Positions 5,488 through 11,827 of a stretch of 13,780 bases of DNA are shown here, one piece after another. Under the pieces are notes generated by a model that ran no database searches, was not told the origin of the DNA, and saw nothing but the letters and a program-made list of their open reading frames with translations. The stretch covers positions 1 to 13,780 of the forward strand of contig DASVMD010000041.1 in NCBI GenBank assembly GCA_036384495.1, read 5' to 3'. Each line of letters begins with the position of its first letter. The first letter of the stretch is position 1. The position numbers and the translations under genes were made by a program. This stretch comes from JAQGHB01 sp036384495 (GTDB taxonomy: Bacteria; Patescibacteriota; Saccharimonadia; Saccharimonadales; UBA4665).

Positions 5488-6402
5488 GCAAAAGCCAAAA
5501 CTGATTTCTTGGAATATCTGGAAATCGAGCAAAACCGGTCCAACAAAACGATTCAGAATTATGATCATTATTTGACCAGGCTGATTGATTTTGCGGGCGA
5601 CATCAAAATCAGCGATATTGACGCGGAGCTGATCCGAAAATGGCGACTGTGGCTCAACCGATTGGGCACGAACACCTCTGATGAACTCGGTAAAACCACA
5701 CAAAACTACCATCTGATCGCGCTCAGAAGTTTCCTAAAATACTGCGCCAAGCGCAACATCCCTGCCATGACTGCCGACAAAGTGGAGCTGGCGCGCACAA
5801 AGCGCAAACAAGTAACCTTTTTGAACGAAGATGAACTCAAGCAAATATTTGAACAGCCCGACCTGAACAGCATAACAGGCGTGCGGGATCGAGCGATTTT
5901 AGAGCTACTTTTTAGTTCGGGATTGCGTGTCAGTGAGCTAACTGGGCTCGATAAAGACCACATAAACCTCAAACGGCGCGAATTTATGGTCCGCGGTAAG
6001 GGCCAGAAAGACCGGCCGATATTCATTAGTCCGGAGGCGGCCAAATGGGTGGAATACTATCTGGAAAAGCGCAAAGATACCGCCAAACCGTTGTTTGTAC
6101 GGTACAGCGGCACCAAAAAGGTCGATTTGAGCGGCAATTTCCACCGCTTGACGCCTCGCAGCGTGCAGCGCCTGGTGGCGCGCTATGCCCTGCTGGCCGG
6201 AATCACCAAGCACGTCAGCCCGCACACCCTCAGGCACTCGTTTGCCACGGATTTGCTGATGAACGGCGCGGATTTGCGTTCGGTGCAGGCGCTGCTCGGT
6301 CACAGCAACATCGCCACCACGCAAATTTATACGCACGTCACCGATCCGCACCTCAAATCGGTGCATGAGAAGTTTCACCGACATGCCGAAGCCGAAAGTT
6401 AG
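5479..6402 (+). CDS. XerC/XerD-type tyrosine recombinase
   Basis: The 307-residue protein has the normal Xer length and layout: an N-terminal SAM-like core-binding domain (about 1-92) and a C-terminal catalytic domain (about 108-300). All catalytic residues are present: Arg150 (SSGLRVSEL), Lys174 (RGKGQKDR), His249 and Arg252 (HTLRHSFA), His275 (LLGHSNI) and the nucleophile Tyr284 (TQIYTHV). Xer enzymes resolve chromosome dimers at dif during division. Whether it acts alone, as XerS, XerH or archaeal XerA do, or with a partner elsewhere cannot be seen, so no letter is assigned. It is flanked by housekeeping genes and not by phage genes, which favours a chromosomal role. It converges with the PilX-like gene: the two stop codons share bases (TTAG at 6399-6402) with no terminator between. 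A dif-like sequence overlaps its start. Confidence 0.93.
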   Translation: MLFAKAKTDFLEYLEIEQNRSNKTIQNYDHYLTRLIDFAGDIKISDIDAELIRKWRLWLNRLGTNTSDELGKTTQNYHLIALRSFLKYCAKRNIPAMTADKVELARTKRKQVTFLNEDELKQIFEQPDLNSITGVRDRAILELLFSSGLRVSELTGLDKDHINLKRREFMVRGKGQKDRPIFISPEAAKWVEYYLEKRKDTAKPLFVRYSGTKKVDLSGNFHRLTPRSVQRLVARYALLAGITKHVSPHTLRHSFATDLLMNGADLRSVQALLGHSNIATTQIYTHVTDPHLKSVHEKFHRHAEAES

Positions 6403-7547
6403 CGGACTTTTTGGAGATCGCAGACGTCATTGCCTGGGAAGGCATCTGTATCTGGGATAGTCGAGCCTCCGTCATAGGCGGTTTGCGGCGTGGTAGCCGT
6501 TCGCTTACAGGTCCCCTGCGAGTCAATGGCGTACGACGGCAACAAGGCGGCGTTGTCGGGGTGTAACGGCGAGCGCACCTGGATGCGTTTGAGGACGTTT
6601 TTGGCCTTGCCGGTGACATCGATCTGGGCTTGGCCATCAACGGTGTTTAGCTGGGTGCCGCCGGCGTCTTTGAGGTTATTAACAGAGATGTCGGTGCCGT
6701 CTTTGTCATAGTAGGCCATGACACGAACCATGTAGTATTGACCGTTTGCGCCGTTGTTTTCGATCCCGCTGATAGTGGCATTGCAGGGATAGTGAACGGG
6801 CCTGCCATTTACATCCAAGGCCGAGCAGTGGCCGGAGAAAATAGGCGCATTGCTGGCGTCACCAGATGTGGCGTAGGCCAGTGAGCCGGCTGGGCTGGCG
6901 GAAGACGGATACAGGTATGCGGTGAAGGTTTTATCGATCAGGGCATCACGGGTGACATCGTCGAGCGGCGTGATACTAACCTGCAGCACGGCAGGCGTGT
7001 TATTACCCCAGTCGGCATCCGGCGTAAACGCAGCGGAGTCAGGAATGTTGGGCTTAAAAGCCGTTTTGGGAGTCGAAGCATGAGTGCCCCAGCTAACGGT
7101 GAGGCTGCTCAGCTGACCATTAGTGGCGAAGGCTGTTTGGCGCACCGAGCGGGCACCAAGACCGTTGTAGACAATACTGGACGGCGTTAAGTCGACCAGT
7201 GCGCAGGTGTAGGAGATATCGGGTACGGGATCTATTGTGCTATTCAGTCCTAAGGCAGTTAGTTGAGTAGTAGTCAGGCAGACATTGGGGTCGATATCAT
7301 TGGGATGCGCCTGATTGTAGGTGTTGATTGTGGGTATAGCTTTAACAATGTCATTAATGCCAGTTTCGGCGGCGTAGTAAGCCTGAGTGGCTAGTTGCTT
7401 ATCGAGGGAGCTTTGTTGCTCGCGGCGCGCCAGGCGCGCAAAACCAACGGTTAACAGCGACAGAATCAGAATCATGACCAGCGCCACGACCAGCGAGGCG
7501 AATCCCCGCTCATTTCCCTGCACTTTTTGTCTGTTGCCCATGCTCAT
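6399..7547 (-). CDS. PilX/GspK-like minor pilin
   Basis: The 382-residue protein begins with a prepilin leader ending in NERG, then FASLVVALVMILILS, a single hydrophobic helix, then REQQSSLDKQLATQAYYAAETGI, whose YYAAETG signature is typical of PilX/GspK proteins (cited here as AYYAAETGI). The usual Glu at +5 of the mature pilin is replaced by Val, as in GspK/PilX, which cap the pilus tip. The large C-terminal domain has six cysteines, enough for three disulphides. It is last in the four-gene minor-pilin operon. Start: ATG at 7547 with GAGGT five bases upstream; ATG at 7541 and TTG at 7559 are possible. It begins eight bases after the upstream stop. Its stop codon overlaps that of xer on the other strand. 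Confidence 0.82.
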   Translation of the reverse strand: MSMGNRQKVQGNERGFASLVVALVMILILSLLTVGFARLARREQQSSLDKQLATQAYYAAETGINDIVKAIPTINTYNQAHPNDIDPNVCLTTTQLTALGLNSTIDPVPDISYTCALVDLTPSSIVYNGLGARSVRQTAFATNGQLSSLTVSWGTHASTPKTAFKPNIPDSAAFTPDADWGNNTPAVLQVSITPLDDVTRDALIDKTFTAYLYPSSASPAGSLAYATSGDASNAPIFSGHCSALDVNGRPVHYPCNATISGIENNGANGQYYMVRVMAYYDKDGTDISVNNLKDAGGTQLNTVDGQAQIDVTGKAKNVLKRIQVRSPLHPDNAALLPSYAIDSQGTCKRTATTPQTAYDGGSTIPDTDAFPGNDVCDLQKVR

Positions 7548-7555
7548 ACTATACC

Positions 7556-8206
7556 TCAATTTGTTGACTGCGTTATTCTTTGCGTGACGACGGTGTGCAG
7601 TACTGATGTGGCGCAGAATTGCTGGCCGATACCGCCTTTGCAGGTGGTGTTGATGCCGCTGCCGCTGAGGAGGTCGGTGTCACCTAGCACCACCTCGATG
7701 TCGACGGTGTACGGACTATTTGGACTAATGGAAAAGGCGGTGAGGCGTGAGTTGCCAGAGATCAGTTCGGTGCCACCAGAACTGGGGTTAGCGCTGGTGA
7801 GATCTGCCGGATCACAGCCAGTGGATGGTATGGAATCGCGCCACAGCACATGGCGAATCTGATCACTATTGGTGCCGATTTGCTTATCGAGTACATAGCT
7901 GTAGCGGGTGCTATCGGTACAGTACGCTTTAATGACATGCGTTGAATCGCCGGGGATGGTCAGCGTATGGGCTTCGGTCCGTGGCGGCACATCACTGAGC
8001 TGCAAATGTTGTGCCAGATCATCGACGATGGAGCGCGTATCGGCCTGGATACGAGCCTGGCTGACGCCTTTGTAATACAGATTACCGATAGCAATCATCA
8101 TGGCCGACACCAATACCAACATAACCGCTAGCACGGTGGTGGCGATCATCAGCTCCAAAATAGTGAAGCCACGTTGCTGGTGTTTAATGGAAGTATGCCG
8201 CATCAT
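7556..8206 (-). CDS. PilW/GspJ-like minor pilin
   Basis: The 216-residue prepilin has a basic leader (MMRHTSIKHQQRG), the peptidase site G|FTILELM with Glu at +5, and a hydrophobic helix (TTVLAVMLVLVSAMMIAI). The helix continues into a segment with RIQADTRSIVDDLAQHL, typical of PilW/GspJ. The globular part holds four cysteines. It would be cleaved and N-methylated by PilD and take part in the minor-pilin complex that primes assembly. The start overlaps the PilV-like gene by 23 bases (or 20 if the second ATG is used), so translation is coupled. Confidence 0.82.
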   Translation of the reverse strand: MMRHTSIKHQQRGFTILELMIATTVLAVMLVLVSAMMIAIGNLYYKGVSQARIQADTRSIVDDLAQHLQLSDVPPRTEAHTLTIPGDSTHVIKAYCTDSTRYSYVLDKQIGTNSDQIRHVLWRDSIPSTGCDPADLTSANPSSGGTELISGNSRLTAFSISPNSPYTVDIEVVLGDTDLLSGSGINTTCKGGIGQQFCATSVLHTVVTQRITQSTN

Positions 8207-8678
8207 CTTGGTGTACCCTGTAGGTTAACGTTACGCTGTCCTGCCCTTCGCCGAGAATATCAGCGTAGACTACGGAAATGGTGAATTTGTCATCGCCCGA
8301 GGTGTTGTCGTAGGTGATTTTGACGTCGTACTCGAAATCAGTGGTTTGGTCGTATTTACAGTTGTCGGGATAAACGATTGCGCTATCGAATCTCACAACA
8401 TTACCACTGTTATTTCTGTTGAGACAGAAAGGCAGCGCGCTGCTGTAGATGTAGTTGTCGTTATGGCTATCAGAGATGGGTGCCAACGCGCGCAGCTCCT
8501 CAACCTGAGATTGCGCGATCACCGTTGCCCGGGCGCTTTCCTGCGCTTGGCGGGCGTTGAGCAGGCTGCGATTGGCCGTGGCATAGGATATACCGATGGC
8601 CGAGCCGAGCACCGCCAGCACAATCATGACCTCCACGATGGTGTCGCCCCGCTGGTTACGGCGCTTAAGCCTTAGCAT
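8184..8678 (-). CDS. PilV/GspI-like minor pilin with Asp at +1
   Basis: The 164-residue prepilin has leader MLRLKRRNQRG, then G|DTIVEVMIVLAVLG. Glu at +5 is present but the first mature residue is Asp, where most type IV pilins have Phe or another hydrophobic residue. The helix is followed by NARQAQESARATVIAQSQVEEL, matching the PilV/GspI pattern of an A/Q-rich helix (landmark IAQSQVEEL). Two cysteines lie in the globular domain (FCLN and NCKY). The ATG overlaps the upstream stop by seven bases. In the GspHIJK scheme this is the I subunit, which pairs with J and K at the tip. Confidence 0.82.
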   Translation of the reverse strand: MLRLKRRNQRGDTIVEVMIVLAVLGSAIGISYATANRSLLNARQAQESARATVIAQSQVEELRALAPISDSHNDNYIYSSALPFCLNRNNSGNVVRFDSAIVYPDNCKYDQTTDFEYDVKITYDNTSGDDKFTISVVYADILGEGQDSVTLTYRVHQDDAAYFH

Positions 8679-9493
8679 ATGTTGGCCTCCCCATGCATGG
8701 CGACATTAACGCCGAGCTGGTTGCCGTTAGCGCCCAGTGTAATGGTGGCGTAGCGCGAGCCGTCGCTGATACAGATGTCAATCCGTTGGGCTGGCTTGAG
8801 CTTTGCGCCACCAGCAATAATCCCAGTAGCCGTGGCAGTATCTTTGTTATCACTGAGGTCTTCGACATACCACAGTCCCACATTTTGGGTGCCATTTGCC
8901 ACGTCGCCGGTGGTTTCGGCGGTGCCCAGGCCCTGCAACAAGGCCACGCCGTAACTGATAACCGCGCCATTGTTAACTTTGACATTCGTTACATTTAGCC
9001 GCTGCGGAATCGTTGCCTGCGCCGTTAAGCTCGGGATAACCGCTGGTTTGGCGCTCACCAAATCGGTAATCGGCTTATTATTGAGGCCTACCCGGCCCCC
9101 GGCCAGCGATAACACTTCGTATTGCTGGCTAGGGGTGTCGCCGTGGGTATCATCTTCGGCAAAATGCAGCACTTTGCCCAGGAATACACACTTGGAGTTG
9201 GTTCCCTGCCCGCTAGCGCCAATGGCGGTAATAGAGGTGGTAGTCCCGTTAAAATTACAGTTCACCTTAATGTCAGTGTATTGGCCGTTGGTGACACCCT
9301 CGATGGTATCCTGAATGGTCGAAGCCAGTTCGTTGACGCCCTCGGTAAAGGCCGTACGCCCCTGCTTGCCCGACACAAAGCTGCTGGCGATCAGAAACAT
9401 CACCCCTGATACGGCCAGCACAATCATCACCTCAATGATGGTATAGCCCCGACTACCGCGGGCCGTGTTGTGGCGTCGTTTTCCACCGTTCAT
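8672..9493 (-). CDS. FimT/GspH-like prepilin, first gene of the minor-pilin operon
   Basis: The 273-residue prepilin has a basic 16-residue leader ending GSRG, then G|YTIIEVMIVLAVSGVMFLIAS with Glu at +5 (landmarks YTIIEV and VMFLIAS). The globular domain is long for the family and rich in beta-type sequence. It has four cysteines, the last being the C-terminal residue (ANIC). Its position before I-, J- and K-like genes makes it the GspH/FimT equivalent, though the fold could not be checked. ATG at 9493 was chosen because TGCTATACT ends nine bases upstream and there is no SD; the leader length then fits prepilins. The stop overlaps the next gene's start. Confidence 0.8.
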   Translation of the reverse strand: MNGGKRRHNTARGSRGYTIIEVMIVLAVSGVMFLIASSFVSGKQGRTAFTEGVNELASTIQDTIEGVTNGQYTDIKVNCNFNGTTTSITAIGASGQGTNSKCVFLGKVLHFAEDDTHGDTPSQQYEVLSLAGGRVGLNNKPITDLVSAKPAVIPSLTAQATIPQRLNVTNVKVNNGAVISYGVALLQGLGTAETTGDVANGTQNVGLWYVEDLSDNKDTATATGIIAGGAKLKPAQRIDICISDGSRYATITLGANGNQLGVNVAMHGEANIC

Positions 9494-9502
9494 ATTGCTT
9501 TC

Positions 9503-9511
9503 AGTATAGCA
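9503..9511 (-). promoter_or_regulatory. Extended -10 promoter of the minor-pilin operon
   Basis: TGCTATACT on the minus strand is an extended -10 that ends nine bases before the ATG at 9493. The -35 region is weak. It separates the minor-pilin operon from the upstream toxin gene, whose stop lies 46 bases before this operon's start codon. Confidence 0.5.
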
Positions 9512-9539
9512 TAAGCGTCATCTGGAAACGCCCTAAGTA

Positions 9540-9950
9540 TCACTGGGCATGTTCGCTGAGCAACCTTACATGCAAACCCGGCAGCGTTATCTTGGCTAAC
9601 TTTTTGTCATTGGTCCAGAATTCGCTGGCTCCAGCCTGGTGAGCAGTTGCCAGATGAATGGCATCCTGTAAGCGCAACCCCTGTTGTTGCATGAGGGCTG
9701 CAGCGCTATAGACAATAGCTTCATCGGCTGGCACCAGCTGCAGACCGTGAAGCGACGACAGCATCAGCCGCGCGTAGGATAATTGTGTGGCTTTGGAGGC
9801 GTCACTGACACCTAATAATTCGCCAATAACAAGCACTGAAGCCACCAGCGGCTCCTGCTCACCCCTATTCAAAATGGCTTCCGCTGCCAGCCCGTATTCC
9901 GGATGCTCGGCCAGTACATAAATAAACAGATTGGTATCGACGGCGATCAT
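9540..9950 (-). CDS. PIN-domain ribonuclease toxin (VapC family)
   Basis: The 136-residue protein is a single PIN domain. The acidic metal-binding residues are all visible: Asp5 (MIAVDTNLF), Glu44 (VIGELLG), Asp96 (RLQDAIHLATA) and Asp115 (FWTNDKKL). VapC toxins cut tRNA or other RNA with magnesium and are held inactive by a cognate antitoxin. It overlaps the upstream AbrB-type antitoxin gene by four bases (ATGA), the usual toxin-antitoxin coupling. The pair is embedded between pilD and the minor-pilin operon, on the same strand. Its RNA target cannot be predicted from the sequence. Confidence 0.9.
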   Translation of the reverse strand: MIAVDTNLFIYVLAEHPEYGLAAEAILNRGEQEPLVASVLVIGELLGVSDASKATQLSYARLMLSSLHGLQLVPADEAIVYSAAALMQQQGLRLQDAIHLATAHQAGASEFWTNDKKLAKITLPGLHVRLLSEHAQ

Positions 9951-10189
9951 GCGCGGTCAGCATCCCGCTGCCGACGGACTAGCTCTACAGGGTCAACTTT
10001 GGCATCCCATAGTCCCTGCCCCTTGCCGTAAAAGTCACTGGCAGCATATTCGCGCCGCAGCGTTACATGATCACTCGTCAGTTTACTGATATGTAGCTTA
10101 GAGCCAGGCTTAAGTCCTAGCTTATCGCGGGCTACTTTTGGCACGGTAATCTGGCCTTTGCTGGAGATTGTGAGCGTGATATCTTTCAT
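9947..10189 (-). CDS. AbrB/SpoVT-type antitoxin (VapB-like)
   Basis: The 80-residue protein has an N-terminal swapped-hairpin AbrB domain (about 1-47: SSKGQITVPKVARDKLGLKPGSKL, with landmarks KGQITVP and LGLKPGS). A polar, charged C-terminal tail (50-80: DFYGKGQGLWD, ELVRRQRDADRA) is likely to bind and block the PIN toxin. The dimer would bind DNA and repress its own operon. In support, short GTAAA/TTTAC repeats cover the promoter just upstream. The ATG at 10189 lies seven bases after a TATACT -10 with no SD, so the transcript is probably leaderless. It is first in the two-gene pair. Confidence 0.9.
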   Translation of the reverse strand: MKDITLTISSKGQITVPKVARDKLGLKPGSKLHISKLTSDHVTLRREYAASDFYGKGQGLWDAKVDPVELVRRQRDADRA

Positions 10190-10196
10190 ACTATTC

Positions 10197-10225
10197 AGTA
10201 TAGTAAAGTTTTACAAAAAAGTAAA
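10197..10225 (-). promoter_or_regulatory. Toxin-antitoxin promoter
   Basis: On the minus strand TTTACT (10225-10220) and TATACT (10202-10197) are separated by 17 bases. The -10 ends seven bases before the antitoxin ATG. The spacer holds the palindrome at 10203-10214 and the -35 overlaps another GTAAA repeat, so repressor binding would block RNA polymerase. Confidence 0.55.
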
Positions 10226-10247
10226 GCGCTGTAAATTTTCTTTACAG
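10203..10247. repeat. Phased GTAAA/TTTAC repeats, likely operator
   Basis: Five copies of a 5-bp motif: GTAAA at 10203, 10221 and 10231, and its complement TTTAC at 10210 and 10241. The first pair forms the palindrome GTAAAGTTTTAC; the last pair is part of CTGTAAA-TTTTC-TTTACAG (10229-10247), a perfect seven-base inverted repeat. From 10210 on, copies fall 10-11 bases apart, one helical turn. Most likely the binding array of the AbrB-type antitoxin. Confidence 0.5.
10229..10247 (-). terminator. Possible weak terminator at the pilD 3' end
   Basis: On the minus strand CTGTAAA and TTTACAG pair around GAAAA, overlapping the pilD stop codon. The T-run comes only after CGCTTTAC, so it is a poor match to a classical terminator. 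The repeat may instead, or also, be part of the toxin-antitoxin operator. Confidence 0.3.
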
Positions 10248-11084
10248 ATTGATGAAAGTGTCTCTGTACCAGTGCAGGATATCGGTGCCGAACAGATAGG
10301 CGATGATGGCACCCACGATCAGAAATGGTCCGAACGGAATGGTGCTGGTGCGCTTGAGTTTGTTGCTGGCTAGCAGCGGCAAGCTCACAAAACTGCCCAA
10401 AAATGCCGCCAAAAAGATGAACAAGAAGCTTTTAGCCGGCGTGCCTACCACCAAACCCAGCAACCAGCCCAGCCTGACATCGCCGCCGCCGATCCACTTG
10501 CCGTCGGACAGCTGAAACAGGGCGTAAAAGATGCCGCCGCCGATCAGCACAGCCAAAGCGGTGTCCAGGAGGGCTTTAAGGGGATCGCCAGCGCTAGCCA
10601 CGTTAACGAGCGCCAGGAGCCCGGCTACTGCCCCCAAGGGGTACAAAATGCGGTTTGGCAGTAGCTGCCAGCGCACATCGTAGGTAATAAGTGCCATAAA
10701 ACCGGTGATTAGTGCCAGCCACAGCACAAATATGATGATTTGAGCCGTATCGAACGACTTGGGCCACCAGATATAGGAGCCAACAAAGACGGCCGCTGTA
10801 GCCACCTCTACCAGCGGATACTGCCACGAGATTGATTTGTGGCAATAACGGCATTTGCCGCCGAGCAGCGTCCAGCTGAAAACCGGTATCAGATCGGCCG
10901 CGCCCAGGCTGTGACCGCAGTGCGGGCACATGGAGCGGCCCTGGCTGATTGACAGGTCTTTTAGGCGTTTTTGGTTGGGCTTCTTTTTATCGGTTTCTTG
11001 GGCTTGTTCGTGGACGCGCCACACCAGCGCATTGGCAAAACTCCCCAGGCACAGGCCAAACACCACGAGTACGGCAATAATCAT
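10242..11084 (-). CDS. pilD: Prepilin peptidase / N-methyltransferase
   Basis: This membrane aspartyl protease (PilD/GspO/TcpJ family) removes the leader of prepilins after glycine and methylates the new N-terminus. Seen here, numbering from the GTG at 11090: an N-terminal helix with GSFANALVWRV, a cytoplasmic domain with two zinc-type pairs CPHC (55-58) and CRYC (80-83), six to seven further membrane segments, the catalytic aspartates Asp138 (TYDVRWQLLPN) and Asp204 (GGGDVRLG), and IPFGPFL near the C-terminus. Both functions are therefore likely intact. It should process all six prepilins in the window. ATG at 11084 was preferred over GTG at 11090 because a TGTTACTAT extended -10 ends seven bases before it. 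Its promoter follows directly on the terminator of the upstream pilin. Confidence 0.95.
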   Translation of the reverse strand: MIIAVLVVFGLCLGSFANALVWRVHEQAQETDKKKPNQKRLKDLSISQGRSMCPHCGHSLGAADLIPVFSWTLLGGKCRYCHKSISWQYPLVEVATAAVFVGSYIWWPKSFDTAQIIIFVLWLALITGFMALITYDVRWQLLPNRILYPLGAVAGLLALVNVASAGDPLKALLDTALAVLIGGGIFYALFQLSDGKWIGGGDVRLGWLLGLVVGTPAKSFLFIFLAAFLGSFVSLPLLASNKLKRTSTIPFGPFLIVGAIIAYLFGTDILHWYRDTFINL

Positions 11085-11091
11085 TAGCACT

Positions 11092-11100
11092 ATAGTAACA
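11092..11100 (-). promoter_or_regulatory. Extended -10 promoter of pilD
   Basis: TGTTACTAT on the minus strand ends seven bases before the ATG at 11084. No SD is present. The -35 region falls in the preceding terminator and is poor. Confidence 0.4.
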
Positions 11101-11130
11101 CAAAAACAGATCCTCTTTACGAGGACCTGT
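11101..11130 (-). terminator. Rho-independent terminator of the main pilin gene
   Basis: On the minus strand ACAGGTCCTC (11130-11121) pairs with GAGGATCTGT (11115-11106) around a five-base loop, with one internal G-U-type wobble, followed by a T-run (11106-11102). It lies 27 bases after the pilin stop and separates it from pilD. Confidence 0.8.
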
Positions 11131-11156
11131 TTGAGGAGCAGATGCTAGTATCTAGC

Positions 11157-11726
11157 TTACTGTTCGACACATTGGAGTGCACCGTTACCGGTAGCACTTT
11201 CGGTGTTGTAGAAGACAGCTGCCGTTCGAGCGTTTACCGTGCCTGGGCCGGTCTGCGTATCGTTACAGCCAACTCCGACAACGATAGCGAGACTGTTGTT
11301 GGTAACATTGGTTGCTGACGCAGCAGCACCGTTGTTATTAGTCATGGTAGGAGCCGCAGCAACGGTGCTAATGAATACGTTACCACTGCTGGCACCAGCT
11401 GTAGCAGATGTTGCTGTGGTGTAGAAACCAAGCTTGGCTGTTTCGCTGTTGCCTGTCGCACCGCGACGTATGACAAGGTTATTAGTGTTGGTGCCGTCAC
11501 CCGAAACAGTGCTTGGTACCTGACCGCCGTTGTTCGACAGGAAGTTCGCAATTGCGGCGCTGACTGAAGCGGCGTCGTTCTTACGTTGGGTGTTATGTTG
11601 ACTTCGTTGCAGAGCTGGGATAGCCAGGAAGACGATCAACAGGATAAGTCCAGCGATAGCCAACACAATCATCACTTCGATGATGGTGAAACCTTCGCTC
11701 TTATTTTTTTGTAATTTCTTAAGCAT
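11157..11726 (-). CDS. Type IV pilin, probable major subunit
   Basis: The 189-residue prepilin has a basic leader MLKKLQKNKSEG, PilD site G|FTIIEVMIVLAIAG with Glu at +5, then a long helix with LIVFLAIPALQRS and NTQRKNDAASVSAAI. The globular domain is rich in T, N, A and G, a surface typical of pilins and possibly glycosylated. Two cysteines near the C-terminus (GVGCND and LQCVEQ) bracket a D-region-like loop with ARTAAVFY. It is the only pilin here with its own promoter, a strong SD (AAGGGG, eight bases before the ATG) and a strong terminator, so it is probably made alone and at high level. It is paralogous to the pilin just upstream. Confidence 0.9.
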   Translation of the reverse strand: MLKKLQKNKSEGFTIIEVMIVLAIAGLILLIVFLAIPALQRSQHNTQRKNDAASVSAAIANFLSNNGGQVPSTVSGDGTNTNNLVIRRGATGNSETAKLGFYTTATSATAGASSGNVFISTVAAAPTMTNNNGAAASATNVTNNSLAIVVGVGCNDTQTGPGTVNARTAAVFYNTESATGNGALQCVEQ

Positions 11727-11732
11727 GCAAGT

Positions 11733-11754
11733 GCCCCTTTGCGACTTAATTTTA
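11733..11754 (-). promoter_or_regulatory. Promoter -10 and strong SD of the main pilin gene
   Basis: On the minus strand TAAAAT (11754-11749) precedes AAGGGG (11739-11734), which lies at good distance from the ATG at 11726. The leader is about 15-20 bases. A -35 is not clear. Confidence 0.45.
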
Positions 11755-11788
11755 TTGCTTATGTTTAGATCATAGGGGTTGCCGGCAG

Positions 11789-11813
11789 AAAAAGCAAGTA
11801 ATTTTTACTACTT
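11789..11813 (-). terminator. Possible weak terminator after the upstream pilin
   Basis: On the minus strand AAGTA (11813-11809) pairs with TACTT (11800-11796) across an eight-base loop, followed by GC and TTTTT. A rival pairing uses GCAAG (11826-11822) with CTTGC (11798-11794), ending directly at the T-run. Both stems are only five pairs. Confidence 0.35.
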
Positions 11814-11820
11814 ATCCACA
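11812..11820 (+). promoter_or_regulatory. Perfect DnaA-box sequence TTATCCACA
   Basis: The nine bases match the strongest E. coli-type DnaA box exactly. It lies alone in the 101-base gap between the two pilin genes, next to an AT-rich stretch. No further boxes were seen nearby, so it is not an origin by itself; it could titrate DnaA, affect pilin transcription, or be chance. Confidence 0.35.
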
Positions 11821-11827
11821 GCTTGCC

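Noticed and set aside
5938..6384. Minus-strand ORF of 148 codons and a plus-strand ORF of 107 codons inside xer
   Set aside because: xer has all catalytic residues over its full length; these are other-frame readings of it.
7548..7559. TTG start for the PilX-like gene giving a four-base overlap
   Set aside because: The ATG at 7547 has GAGGT at proper distance, whereas nothing supports the TTG.
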